NCBI GenBank assembly: GCA_030268105.1
Contig: BSDZ01000004.1
Location: 1,847,001 to 1,911,000, forward strand
Source of the DNA: Volvox africanus
Lineage: Eukaryota > Chlorophyta > Chlorophyceae > Chlamydomonadales > Volvocaceae
Direction of reading: 5' to 3'
Length of the DNA: 64,000 nt
The first letter of the stretch is position 1; every line of letters begins with the position of its first letter. Position numbers and translations under genes: made by a program. The notes under the pieces are model-generated. The model saw only the letters and a list, made by a program, of their open reading frames with translations, was not told the DNA's origin and did not search any database. This document shows positions 1 to 11,911 of the stretch, piece by piece.

Positions 1-488
1 AAGATGCGCACGTGGGAGCTTGTGGGTTTTGTGATGCCCTTTGTTAGTTTATCCCCATACACAGCTCACAGAATGAAAGGACCGTCTCTGACCTTCAAAA
101 GGGCTGAGACCCTGACCTATCCCCGTTACCCCGTAATGAAAAAGCACATGCGAAATGCATTGACTGTGCAAAAATACAAAATCTTCACACAACCCTAAGT
201 CCCGCACCCACACTACAAACAGAATACTGTCAAGCTTGCCTGGAACTCTCTAAGCCCACAACTCGCTCGTCCAAACACCCTAAGTTTTCCCTAAAATTGC
301 CTCGATCACATGCAAACATATCGTGACGCATGGGGCTCGTTTAGTCCTTTCATTACGCCACGGCTGCTTCTCCCAACATAAGAAAACAAGTTTCACCCTA
401 AGCCAAGGCTAACTTCGCTGCAGTTAAGTATGGCCAGCATGTCTGGCAAGATCACCATCGCAGCAGCACCGCTGGGGCCGTACTGTCC
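1..488. other. Sequence 3' of chorismate mutase, no gene seen
   Basis: No exon with protein-like composition or matching splice sites was found on either strand. It probably holds the 3' untranslated region of the minus-strand chorismate mutase gene. No minus-strand TGTAA signal was found in it. Confidence 0.4.
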
Positions 489-3400
489 TCACCGAGCCGG
501 AGCCGCTGCTGCGGGCTGCGAAGCCTCAACCGCCACCGTTGTCGTAGGCACGCCATCCAGGCGGCTCAGCAGGTACATTACCTCCACGTCTTTGGTGAGC
601 GGCATCACGATGTCCTCGTATACCCGAGCCACCAGGTCTGGAGACACCTTGAGGCGGGGTCCACCTAACCCGGCAAGGGAGACCGCAACCCGGAGGTCCA
701 TTAGTGGTAACAGGTATATATCATCAAGACATATCCAGGGTATTTAGGAGAACCCAAGACACCGGCCTCAAAGACCCTCAAAGACCCTCAGGGCCACCAG
801 AAAGCCAGCGGCTGGAATGCTTGCTGGCACGATGCCGCCCAACCAACCCGGCTCCCAGATGCGGCTCATGTGGCCTCATCTCCCCGGCACCATGCCGTCG
901 TCTAGGCCTTCTCAGGACTATTTTTACCCCTGTAACGCCACCGACAATGCGCTGGGCTAGAGATGGCAGGCGGCTAATATGAATCGCGTCAAGAATGTTG
1001 CTGGATGGCTGGCTGGGGCCAGCAGGTACTTCTTATTCGGGGACACGTTCGGGATGGTGCTCTACCCTGGCAGACCCGACCCAGTTGCGACACATCGCAC
1101 AGAAGCTCTGAAGCGCCGGCAGCCGGCACGAACAGCAATCCTACCCCAAAACAAGACTTTCCACAGTGTTGCGTCCGCAATAATGGGAAGGTTACGGCGA
1201 TGGGAAAGACGGTGTGGTGGGGATCTCGTGAGACCATCTGGCTGCCGAGGCCGCTACAGCCCGGTTACCACTCGCCCGCCCACTACTAGAGCCGCCATCT
1301 CTTTCCGCTGGCTGTGGAGCTTCCCTTTTTCCCATCCCTGTGCTGAGTTAGTCCCTGCTCATACCTTCGGGTGTTCCTCCGTTAGCGCCCGTGCCGACGC
1401 TGACTGCTCCATTCTCCGTGATGTCCTGGCCGAAGGTGGCGGCCTTCCGGCGTACGCGCTCAACCACGCGACGCTCCACCTCCCTTGAGCACGAACAGGC
1501 AAGACGGACCGACAAACAACACGTCAAGCATGCCGCGAATCAACGCAGGCAGGCCGTGAAGCAATAGGGCGAGTAGGCCTAACAGCAGGGCAAGTGAACA
1601 ACGGGTATTATCCTAACCCGGCGGTGTGAGCCACCTTGCTGCTGGAGAGCGGGCCACGTTGTGTACCAGGCTTTCATCGGCTGGGCGCCAGGAAAAACAT
1701 AAACAGGCACTCGACAGCGGCTCACCTGCAGAGCCCCTCCCGTCCTTGTCCAAATTCACTCTTAAAAACGCAAACGGGAAATCTCCTGCGGCGCTCACGT
1801 ACAGCCTCCTACCTGTCGGTGAGAAGTTCCATGATGCCAGCAGCGTCGCGCGATCTGATCAACGCGCTGTACTCCTCCGGCTTGGCGCTGCGGTAGGGGG
1901 CAAAGCGCACAAGAACGGTGTTCACCGTAACACTAGGGGCGGGGCCCGGAGTTCGCCGTTGGAACGTAAGGCTAATGCCGCAATAGACATATTTTATTTA
2001 GCCCAACGTTTGGTTGGGTTGAAGCCACCAGACCAATGAGTGAACTGTGCATGTGCGTCAAGTCCGGGCCCAAACTAATTGAAAGCTAGTTCACATCGCA
2101 AAGGGTTTGAGCGACCCAGCATGGCCAGGTCCTGGGCAAAAACATAATTGCAGCACCCTGGGAGTGCAACCGGGCTTTCAATGTTCCTGATGGAGCCATC
2201 CGAGTGGAGTGCTGCTTTCTGTTACCAGATCAGAGTCTCCTCACACCCGGGCCGCCTCCACCATTAGTCCATGACATCTTCCACCGCACGCACGCAGTGA
2301 TTTGGTGGTTATCCTCCCAGCCTATTCGTCCCCGCACGCCCTGATCGACTCACAGGAATTTGGCCTCCGCAACAAATTTGCCGTAGTGTATCCGTTTTGA
2401 CAGCGCCTGCGCGAGGAGCGGTAAACGAGGGCAGTGGAATAAGCGGTCGATTCGGCTAGGAGCGTGGCACTGGCTGGGAGCTTGGCACTGGACTACACGC
2501 GCTCGCCGTGATAGTCGGGTTCTTTGTTCGAGCGAGGCCGTGGCCCAGCTCTGCCTGATGCCATCACATGGCAATGAACCTGTACGTGGTGATGGCGCTG
2601 TCTGATAGGAGGAGGAACAGGCACGCCCCGCGGTGCGCCTTGCTCCGTCCCCCGCTACTCACTGTCGAGTGAGCAAGCCCACAACCGCAAAACGAGCAGC
2701 GCCAAATGTATTTAACCTCGTAGAGTTGTCGCATTTGCAGTGCAGGCACGAATACTCTGAAGATATTTCATCTCGACACGCGCGCGAGACTAGGCTCTTG
2801 ACAAGACTACTGCATTGTACCTCCACAGCCGCTTCATTGGCTGGAAGGGAAACTTAGGTCAAACGTAGAGTTCCTACTGCCAGATATGGCACCGTGGTAG
2901 TGGGCTTAAGATTTGTGAGCTCGCACCTGCAGGCAGGTCACGTCCAGCGTTGCAGAGCTCCCATAGTTGAAGTCATCCCCGGGCGCCGTTAAACCTGCAC
3001 GCATTATGAGCAGCTACCGGTAAGTACAGGGAGTCAGACGGTGGCTTGAGGTTGAAAGTAAAAGAGTGTAACACCCCCAACACTGGCTTCATCGTGCCCT
3101 GGGGAAGGCCCTGGCGTAACCTGGGCTGGCGTTCCGAGCCAGCGTTAAGCCAGGGTCGAGGCAGGGTATAGTCTATCTGCGAGGAAAGCTTCAGGAAAAG
3201 GCTTCATCAGCAAAAAAGCGATAGGTGACGAGCGGCGCTTGCATGGGGCTTCCTGTCCTCCTTAATTCGCCATTTTTCCTGCTTTTCCTCCATCCGCAGC
3301 AAAAGGCTGCTGCATCGTCTCCTTGTCGTGGTGCTCCATGATCCGTTTCTTCCATCGCTGAACGATTTCTACTTATTGCCCCCGGCCATTTCGTGTTATG

Positions 3401-5424
3401 ATTTGTCCAAGTATCTATACCACCTGTATCCCGCTTCCTTTCAACGACGCCTCCGTGCCGCCCGCGCTTCTCAACCCGTCTGCTGGTGACTCTGCCGCAA
3501 GAGAGCCGCGTGGGTGCCGGTCACCTCCTCGTTGACACCCACCTCCATGTAAGTAATAATTTGCGCCCGTGGGCTCCTGTGCCCGGGTCCGTTGTTTAGC
3601 TGAGCCCCCTGGTCATTCACTGAATCAAGAACCCATGCTCTACATTGCTCCTTTCTGAACACCCAATAAGACCTGCCGCTCGATCCCCTTATACTCGCGG
3701 CTTTGCGCTATGCGTTGGGAGGATGTGCCAAAAGAGGCCCCTTGACCGGCCGCCCCTCGACGCACCCGGCAAGATATCATTCATGTAGATCCGCAGGATC
3801 CGTTCATTGATGTTGATCGATTGCGCGCAGTTATGCAGCACAGAGGGGTAGGTTATGGGCGGCAGCACTAACGGCGGCAGGTCATCTGGAGCAGGAGGGT
3901 CGGACGAAATTTCCATACGATATCAGCAGGTGATAAAAATGACGAAATAGGTTGCTAGAGGACTAGGATGAAGCGGTAGACGGCATGTATGGTTACAGCC
4001 AACGAGCTAATGGCCCAGGCTCCCGCAGTGGTACATCCCTTGGCGATTGTTCCCATTCCTCCTCCTCCTCCCCCCCATCAGGGCTGCACGTCTGCAGCCC
4101 CTGATGTCTGATTGGTCCAGTGCGTGAGCCAATTCAGCAGTTATTGCCTGCCAGTTTGCCACACAGAGCGGGGTCCGCCGCGCCCATCCCCGAGGGAGAA
4201 AGAAACGACATCCCAGCAGCACACCTGGGAAGAACGCGTGCTCGTCCGGTGACGTGTATCGCCGTACACTGCCATGCAGCTGCTCGGTCTCCCGCAACAC
4301 ATACTCGAGGAGCGAGTAGCGGCGTCCGCAGCGATCAAAACCTGCGAGAAAGGTATTAAGGCAATCACAACGAAGCGGCAGAAGCGGCCGGGGAGACGGG
4401 AGCTGCACCGGAGCCGTCGATCATATACTATATTACTGGGAGGTTACCTCATGCAGCATTATGAATGTTTGGCAATACCTCTACTTTCGATAACCAAGCT
4501 GCCTTAGCATGACAGATGTTCCCACATCATCCTCCGGTAATAAGGTGCTGGGTGTGAGGATAACTCAAGGTAGCATTTGTGGAAGCGCCATGCCCGGCTG
4601 CTCTCACTAGACTGAAGCAAGGTCACGACTTCCGCCTCAGTGCGAGGGAGGGTCGGTCTGCTTGGTCTGCCTTAATACAAGATGCACAATGTCTTTGAAA
4701 TTAATGGGCCATGTATTTTGCCGGGGTGCACTGTCCCACGAAAGCACAGCCTCCATCCGCATGGAGGCTGTACTTCAGAGGGACAGTGCACCCTGGCATG
4801 CGGGGAATGCAAAAAACTGACTCGGGCGGGTAAAGGTAAGGGTAAGGGTAGAGGTATGGATGAAGGCAAAGGTAAAAGTAAGGGTAAAGGTTTCGCTGCG
4901 GTTCAGGAAACCAAAACACAGCAGTATACTGCATTGATCGTATTGTATACAGCACCCCGAATGTTTTTATTCTGCTCACCTGGCACTGGGATTGCGTCCG
5001 GCGTATAAACCGGTAAGTTTCTAGAAAACTGTGCACGTTCAATGAAGTTAAAAATAATCGTGTCCTCCTGCCGGATGAGCGAGCTTCGTATGTTTGCAAG
5101 CGACAAAGCCGAGCTCATATCGCGCGCGTTCGCTGCAGCCGAAACGATGGTGATAGCCTGCAAACAGCCAAAAGAACAATGGGCCTCGGCGTGCGCGCAG
5201 CACAGGCCCTGAACCTCCTGATGTGCAGAACGATGACTAGCTGGACCACTGACACCAATACGTCAACAGTCACATTCTTTCATTTTGTATGATCAGGCAG
5301 AACTACAGCCAACGCAGGCGCAGCCAAGTAATTCGACCTTCTTCGTAGTAGAGCAGCACCGCCGAGCGTTCCTGTGCCCGTTGGGTGCCCGAGCCCAGAG
5401 ATTTCGTTGACTTGTTTGCATCAT
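489..5424 (-). CDS. Chorismate mutase, plant/fungal AroQ type, 9 exons
   Basis: Converts chorismate to prephenate, the first committed step to Phe and Tyr, probably in the chloroplast. Exons (minus): 5424-5338 (tentative, Arg/Ser-rich, transit-peptide-like), 5157-4980, 4341-4225, 3885-3766, 2994-2927, 2406-2354, 1887-1813, 1483-1365, 664-489. All phases agree and give about 330 residues, the usual length for plant enzymes with a leader. Family landmarks appear in order: RSSLIRQEDTIIFNFIERA, ETEQLHGSVRRYTSPDEHAF, SVLHNCAQSININERI, GDDFNYGSSATLDV, ALSKRIHYGKFVAEAKF and VMPLTKDVEVMYLLSRLD. The Gly-Ser loop (NYGSSA) matches the region that binds Trp/Tyr in regulated fungal and plant enzymes, so allosteric control is likely (inferred). 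One acceptor (before 1483) ends in AAG. The protein ends in an Ala/Pro-rich tail of about 20 residues beyond the usual LSRLD end. Exon 1 is the uncertain part: a start at the Met in exon 2 (ARDMSSAL) is possible. Confidence 0.93.
4719..4798. repeat. Imperfect foldback (hairpin) in a chorismate mutase intron
   Basis: Positions 4719-4737 (TGCCGGGGTGCACTGTCCC) and 4780-4798 (GGGACAGTGCACCCTGGCA) are reverse complements with one mismatch. Nested inside, 4746-4756 (ACAGCCTCCAT) pairs perfectly with 4761-4771 across a 4-nt loop, with short unpaired bulges between the two stems. The whole element sits in the intron between exons 4980 and 4341. It could be a foldback MITE or a small-RNA precursor; the sequence alone does not decide. 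Confidence 0.85.
4828..4890. repeat. GGTAAG/GGTAAAG minisatellite
   Basis: Degenerate tandem copies of a 6-7 nt unit (GGTAAAG, GGTAAGG, GGTAGAG) lie directly beside the foldback in the same chorismate mutase intron. It looks G-rich and telomere-like but is not the algal TTTTAGGG repeat. Confidence 0.7.
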
Positions 5425-6489
5425 GCCGTATGGAGCATCGAACACTGCGAACCAGTTGTGCCTAGCTGAACCGAGTCTCCACCGCCGAGTCTCCCACGCA
5501 ACTGGTTCAATTAATCAATAAATTTCATTTCAATATTGTTGTAAATACCAATGCACTTAGCGATCGTCGTCTTTCAGAGCAGAGCTAGCAGACTAGGTAA
5601 ATTAAATCTTAAACTTTTAACACGTTACTGCTTTATGGCAGTCGGCACAAGGCAGGAATACTCAGACCTGCAGTTAAACACACTGCTTGACGCAACAACG
5701 TCGTGGTTAATTAAGGAAAGAGTAAGGCCCCCATAATACACCCATACTCCCTCCCATCAACCTTGAACAGCAGCTTTACACAATTTGCAACAAGCTCTGG
5801 ACAATCACACCGACCATACCGGATTACCGGGAGAAATTGTCCGTACTATGTTGGTTCATTCGGTTAGCTTACCACCTGACGTGGCAAGATGAATCTTCGC
5901 CAAGCCTGCAGTAAGTCTATAAAAATTGATTTATAAAAACATATTCTAAGGAGTTGTAACGGCTTATATGAGGTACTAAGTTTCTAATAGCTGATATCCA
6001 CCACCAGTTGCCCTTGCCTTTTGAGCCTTAACAGTCACGTGGACGCAATGTCTGCTTCTCTTAGCTTTAAAACACGAGAGAAGATAAATTATTGCAATTT
6101 AGTGAGTGCCTGCACGTTCATCCCAAGGCTCAGTTGTCGCATGGGGGCATGGGTCCCTCGAGTTGGCTTTCACGCCCGTTTACCTTCTGATACAGCGCCA
6201 TATAAATTTCGTGCACAAGTGGTAAGTAAAAGCACAGATTTCAGGTATCGCATACACCGGCCAGGTCGTTCGCTCTTATGCCACGAGAGTTCGTTGGCTG
6301 CTTCCATCGGCGATGCGCTTTGAATAATTACCTCTCCAAACTTCAATTAATTTGAACATATCTCATGAGATGTTTACAAAATAGATTTTTTGAAGGCCCT
6401 TTCTGAGGCATTCTGCCTGCTGTAGCTGACTCGGCGAGTCACGGAAGTCGTCAGCATTGCGCAAGGAGGGCTTTATTTTGAACTACAAA
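5425..6489. other. Intergenic, no gene seen
   Basis: AT-richer sequence upstream of chorismate mutase. No protein-like exon on either strand; it should contain the chorismate mutase promoter and 5' untranslated region. Confidence 0.4.
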
Positions 6490-6675
6490 TTAACAATTAA
6501 GTAAATTAAAAATCGAATTAACTTTCTTCGGCCCTTTGCTGAAGTCGTCATTCGAGTGGAACATGCCCTTGTCGTCATATGATACCATTCCGAATTTCCG
6601 TGACCCACATCCAAGCTTGTCCGGATTAAGACCTTCCAACCAGCCCTCCAAAGTGGTCGCCGATTCCTCACCGTG
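6490..6675 (-). CDS. Coding-like C-terminal fragment, unknown protein
   Basis: On the minus strand a frame of about 60 codons ending in TAA reads like real protein, for example TLEGWLEGLNPDKLGCGSRK and VSYDDKGMFHSNDDFSKGPK. I do not recognise the family. No convincing upstream exons were found before the divergent lipase gene, so it may be a last exon, a relic of a mobile element, or chance. It is not in frame or phase with the chorismate mutase exons downstream. Confidence 0.25.
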   Translation of the reverse strand, partial: HGEESATTLEGWLEGLNPDKLGCGSRKFGMVSYDDKGMFHSNDDFSKGPKKVNSIFNLLNC

Positions 6676-6793
6676 GTAACCCGTGTCTCTACGTCCCCAA
6701 CGCTCGGTGCCCGCTGACCCACAGGGCGCATCAGTCGCTTCCACCAATCGACCCCACACCAGGACTCACGATGCCCAGCATGGCTGCTGCTTC

Positions 6794-9700
6794 ATGGCCC
6801 TACATAGTCGCCATCTCAATGCACCCGTCCCCGCCGCCGCTGCTGGTGCGATCGGGGCCGAACCCTCGGGGGCCGGCAACGACGGCTGGAAGTGGCAGGA
6901 ACCCGTCTTGGATGGCTCCCTATCGACTGCGGATAGGGCGGTGTTGGCCCTGGCCCGCGCCGCCGCGAACCTCTCCGACAAGCTTGCGGTAGGGATGGCT
7001 TGGAGAGCAAGCGGGGGGCATACCGTGTGACCGGGCAAGCCTGCTTGGGGACCCAGAACACCCAGCCCAGATCCTGCTATCAAGAAAAAAATTGATAGTG
7101 TGTGTACATGCGTCGAGGATGGATCGGCTTGCCAATGAAGCGGACGGTGAGATGAATCCGTTTCCCTATCCAAGGCCCTATCCAAGGCCCACCGCCCCGG
7201 GGAAGGGCTGCAGCCGTGATGACGGGCAGCCAGGCAACGCTTGTTTCCACCCGATTCATGCGACGGATGAAATAACAGGTCTTCAGAGCTCTCTGTCGAT
7301 GCGTTGGTATGTTTGCTGCCAACCGCAGGTGGAACAGGCTGCAGCTTCGCACGGATTGTCGCTGGTAACAAACTCCGACGTATGCGTGGGGCCGCTACTG
7401 CTGCCCTTTGGTTCCACGATGGAGGAGGACGGTGAAGAGGGAGACGGCATGGCACTGCCGCCGCCGTCTCGCAATGGACCCAGGAGGGAGCTAGGAGATA
7501 CGGTGCGCCTGCGCCTGTGGGGGGAGCGAATTGGAGACAGTCTGAGACGCTCGAATCGTGATTTAGTTGAAGATAGCCGGAAAGCAACGGCGCCGGCATG
7601 TCCCAGTCACAGGAGGGGCTGGTGACCGGGTCCTCACACCGTGAACAGCATGTTATAGTTGTTACCAATTTACTTGTGTCCGAGCCACCTTCTTCCAGCT
7701 TCTTACTGCACGCCTCCATGGGTTCCGCCATTCCTACGACATAACTTCCCACGGAAAACCCTTGTTCCTCCGGCTCCGGTTTGCAGCGGGGCAGTGGGAC
7801 TCTGGCGAGGTCTGCCGCCGGCGCACTCCTGGGTATTGTTTTCTCAGGTGGTGCCGCCTACTTGAAAGGCGCTGACGCCCCGCATCGAGCAGACGCTACC
7901 GCGGCAGCCGGCGGGGCTCCCGGCCTTGGACCACAGAGATCCTTTACATCCATGGGTGGGACTGGGGCACGCCCAGCTCCGCCGGTGCATCGCGCCACAA
8001 CCCCTGCAGCCAGGTTAAGGAGTATGGCGCTGATGGCTGCGGAGGGCGGCGGCGGCGACGACGACGAGGGCGAGGACGAAGAGGTGCTGCAGGCCTTTGC
8101 AGACGGCCACGACGGCGGAGGGAGGGGAATTGATGGGGGAGCAGGAAAGGTTGCATCCAGCGCATCGGGGTTTGTGGAGGCGGCGGCGGCGGCGCTGACG
8201 CAGGTCGCAAGGGCAGCTGCCGCGTCAGCAGTGGACGTTCCGGCGCCGGTAGGCCGGGCGGCGGTGGGTGCCGCCACGGTCGCGGCGCATGCGGCACAAG
8301 CGGCAGTGGCTACGGCGGCTAAGGCGACCGCTCACGTGAGGTTTTAACCACACAAGCGTGAACGTAATTATGTTGCCTGCTGTGGACACGTCCGTCCCCG
8401 TACTGTTGGCAACACTGCATCACTGCATGTAGTTGTCCGCCTCGGATGCCCGCTTGCCGTTCCCGACACGGCATACACAGTTGTGTTGGTCACAGCACCG
8501 TCACCATGCAGGTCTGCTCCGCTCCACGGCCCCGTTCCGAGGTACATGCGTAGTGTGTGTCCCCATTCCGCCGTTGCGTGCCTCCCGATCATTCATCCAG
8601 AGAAATCCTCGCCCCTCACATTCCGACAAAACGACCCTCCACTGCGACCCCGACTTGGCCCTGTCCCCGCCCTCCTGCCACAGATGATGATGCCCAACTA
8701 CGGCGATCCCTCCTCCAGCTGGCTGGTGGCGGACGAGCCCGTCAGCGGGGTGAGGTACATAGTGATTGCAGCTGGACTTGAACTGCGCCGCTGCACGCCG
8801 CAAGAGCTGACTATGGACCTGGTCACGTTTGAGACTTACAACCTGGGGGTCAAGGTCAACAAGTGGGTGTTACTGTACTGGCGTCCATGGCTTGAGCGCA
8901 TGCCGAGTAGACTCGCAGGCAGGGGTAGGACTCGGCCCAGTGCATTTGTTTTGGTTAGCCTGTGTTTCACCACGTCCAGGATCGACCTCATGGCATAGGA
9001 AGATTCGGGGGAGCACGAAATTCAAGCCCGAAGGCATGGGCAAATTTGAAGCAAAATGGCGGTAGTTTTGGCCGAATGGTGTGTTCCTACTGGAGAAGCA
9101 CAGCAATCGAGGCAGGATCTCGAGCAGGGAGATCCCGGCCGCGATTGTGCAGGCCTTCCACTTGTGTGCGTCTTGTCTGTGTGGCGGGGAAAAGGAGGGA
9201 TCGTAGGAAGGAAGGTATAAGATCTGAAGTAAAGAACGTGTGGTAGCTTCCCTAGCCGTTTAGGAAACTCCGGGCATCTCTTGTCGCGGACCTGGCGTAG
9301 GTATGTAACCAACACCGCACCTCCGGCCCGTCTGGTCTACCCTCAGGCGCCTCTACGCAGAAGCCACTGCTCTGTATGCCCGCTTCATGCCTCTGGTAAT
9401 GGACTTCCTAGAACTCGTGCCTCACGGTAGCATTTGCTTCGGTGGACAGGTGGGCCCTCTGCTTTGAGGCGGCTTTTCTCCCGTTGTCGCTCCCGGAGCA
9501 TTCACCGATTTAGATGTTTGAAGGCATGTGTCAGAGTCGTATTCCGCTGGGTTATCCTATGTGTGATATGCGAGGAGAAACCACGCATGTTGCTTCTGCC
9601 GTGATGTCCCGATGTCGCGATGTCCCGATGTGGCGATGTGGCGATGTCGTTTTCCGAGGGTTAGTCCCCGGGGCACCCCTCCTCCTGGCTGTTACACCAT

Positions 9701-11148
9701 GGAGAGATGATGAAAGCCCTGGGTCGTCACTACACATCGCACACTAACGCGTGTTTTAGTGCCAGCCAACTTATGTCATGTTACCTTTCCCCCCTCCGTG
9801 CGCCACTGCCACTATCTGGGCTCGCTGTCATCTCCCCCGCTGCTGTGTTTGCTGTTCCTGCTGCTTCATCCAATGTCTACAGATACTGCAGAACCTCCGT
9901 TTTTTTGCTGCTGTGGTTATTGTTCTTGTTGTGCCTGACCTGATCACTCAGGGTGTGGGGGGCAGTCTGGCGGTACTGCTGCAACTCATGAGCTGCCATC
10001 GGGGTCTGCGCTTTGCGCGACTGCTCCCAGCTGTGGCGGTGGATTCGCCAGCGGTGCTGGGCCAGGTGCCCTTAGAGCAGAGGTGCATGTGGGGGTCATT
10101 CAGTCGGGAGCAGCAACAACATCTGTCACAGGTGGGCGGTCGAACGGACTGAAGGATGGGGGGGGGTCTTTATCCCGTATAGGGATAATAGAGGGAATTT
10201 GAAGGGAAGGGAATGGGACAGAAGAAGGACGTGCCCATATAAGCCTATCCATCTTAAAAACAACCGCCGCCCCTATTTCTGAAGGACTCTGTGGAAGATA
10301 TGTTGGAGGAGCTCATGCAGCGGACTGTGCTCGAGGAGCTGGGCCTACCGCGCGACGCCGTACGCAACCTGGTGCTGCCACCGCCTCCACAAGTGCAGTC
10401 CACTCCACCGCCTCCACGTTCCCAGTTCTTCTTCAGCTCGCCTCCTCTACCCGCTTCCACGTCCGCCCTGTCACTCCCTCGCATGTCTGCGTTGCACGGG
10501 ACAGGTCAGCAGCAGCCCCAGCCGCAACAGAGCCCGGCGGCGCCCATACTAGTTCTGACATCTTCAGGTGGCGCGGCCGCAGTCGTGGCTGGTAGCAGCA
10601 GCGATGGCACCGCGACAGGACCCATCCAACCGCAGATTTTTCGAATCGTAGGAAAGGTGGTCCACGTAGAAACTATTGGTAGCTTAAATGCCAGGGTTTC
10701 TTCAGCGGCGGCGATGGTGCCAGGGCCAGAGGGCGAGCCTGCTGCGCTCGCAATCGTCGAGACGGATGGAGGCAGTGGAGAAATAGCTCGGGCCGCGTCT
10801 GGGGTAGCAGGGGGCATGCCGAGCCGTTTTGTAGAAAAGAAGCCGCTGGACGCGGCAATTATGGGAAACATTGCGACGGCAGCGGCCACTGCTGCGGCGT
10901 CGGCGGCGGTGGCGCACCTGCGCCATGTCGGCGCCGGCGCCTTCCGTGCGGTGACCGCTAATCAACAGCAACGTGGCGCTTCAGTGGTCGCCGCTTCCGC
11001 CGCTCTGGATGCAGTAGCGCTGGGTGGGGCCTTTGGGACGCTGCCGGCGGTGCTGAAGGACTGGTCAGGGCTTACGGAGCCGCTCGGTTCTGGAGCAGGG
11101 GAAGGGGCTGGGGAGCAGAACGAAGATCCAAGTGCCTGGGGGGTGTAA
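6794..11148 (+). CDS. Plastid-lipase-like (class 3 lipase fold) protein, likely catalytically dead
   Basis: Related to plant PLIP1-type plastid lipases, which release acyl groups from thylakoid lipids. Exons: 6794-6988 (tentative), 7787-8335, 8684-8862, 9347-9449, 9952-10131, 10285-11148; about 689 residues. A further exon near 7330-7508 cannot be excluded. The fold is recognisable from SSSWLVADEPVSGVRYIVIA, LYAEATALYARFMPLVMDFL, GVGGSLAVLLQLMSCHRGL and LEELGLPRDAVRNLVL. The catalytic parts are altered. The GHSxGG nucleophile elbow reads GQGVGG, so Ser is replaced by Gly, exactly across the junction of exons 9449 and 9952. The GSD segment after the first strand reads AGLEL. The HRDIVPRAF segment that follows VRN in homologues is replaced by a Pro-rich stretch. 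Later FRIVGKVVHVE matches the C-terminal family strand. A pseudoenzyme or scaffold role is inferred. The first two exons are the least certain; the last four are firm. Confidence 0.75.
9602..9648. repeat. CGATGTCC/CGATGTGG tandem repeat
   Basis: Five to six degenerate copies of an 8-9 nt unit lie in the intron of the lipase-like gene between exons 9449 and 9952. Confidence 0.7.
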
Positions 11149-11705
11149 CCTCCAGGGGGTGTGCAGGTCAAGAACCTTGGACGCAATTTCATGTTTTTCT
11201 GCTCGAAGGTTGCATTATTCCAGGATACTCTTTGCGATCCAGTCATAGCGCTCCACGACTGATGTAGTCTGTCTGTACCTATTGTGTGATCGTTAGGTTA
11301 CGTGAGCATTAACATAAATCGTCTCCTGAAAGTTTATCAGCGATGAAGCAGGCTACAGATGCTGGATATTGGCGCTGTATGGGCATCGTTGTCTTGCAGT
11401 GAACAGATGTATATTTGTTGCGAGGATACACGGGGGCCAGATGTGTCGACCTGTACCTGTGCGGCAATCCCTGTGGTTTGCCATGTGGCGTTCAAATGTG
11501 TAGATGTGACAGAATATGGTAATATATTTTTCTTTACACACTCATGCGTGTCTTCCACGCACTGCGTGCAGGATGCCAGGGGTGTGTGCCTTAGGGGTCA
11601 CACGGGGAGCCTGAGAGCTTGGGGGTCCTCCCAGTCTTCAGGCTTGGCAATTCAACTTGCTCATAAAGCCCATTTTGGAAAAACGGAGTAGTTAATTTTC
11701 CAGAA

Positions 11706-11710
11706 TGTAA
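11706..11710 (+). terminator. TGTAA poly(A) signal of the lipase-like gene
   Basis: First TGTAA after the stop codon at 11148, giving a 3' untranslated region of about 570 nt. It leaves only about 200 nt before the start codon of the next gene on the same strand. Confidence 0.6.
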
Positions 11711-11911
11711 ATCCATGCGCTGTGCTTGTTCGGAATTGAGTCTCTGGATGCACGTCCGCCCGGCCGCCCGTACGAAGCTTTCGATTGTTGTTTTAGCTAG
11801 GAGTTCGCCGTTCCAGCGTTTGCAGTCAGTAAAGTCAGTAAAACATGAGATGCTCGGTCGTGAAAGCCTCAAATAATTCACATTGCCATGAAGAAATCGA
11901 ATAATTGAGAA

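Noticed and set aside
3471..3662. Candidate chorismate mutase exon ending VTGTHAALLRQ
   Set aside because: It lacks a usable donor in the right phase; the exon 2994-2927 (GDDFNYGSSATLDVTCLQ) fits phase and family instead.
6766..7752. 328-codon open frame on the minus strand
   Set aside because: It is antisense to lipase-like exon DNA, has low-complexity composition and no recognisable family; GC-rich coding DNA often leaves the opposite strand open.
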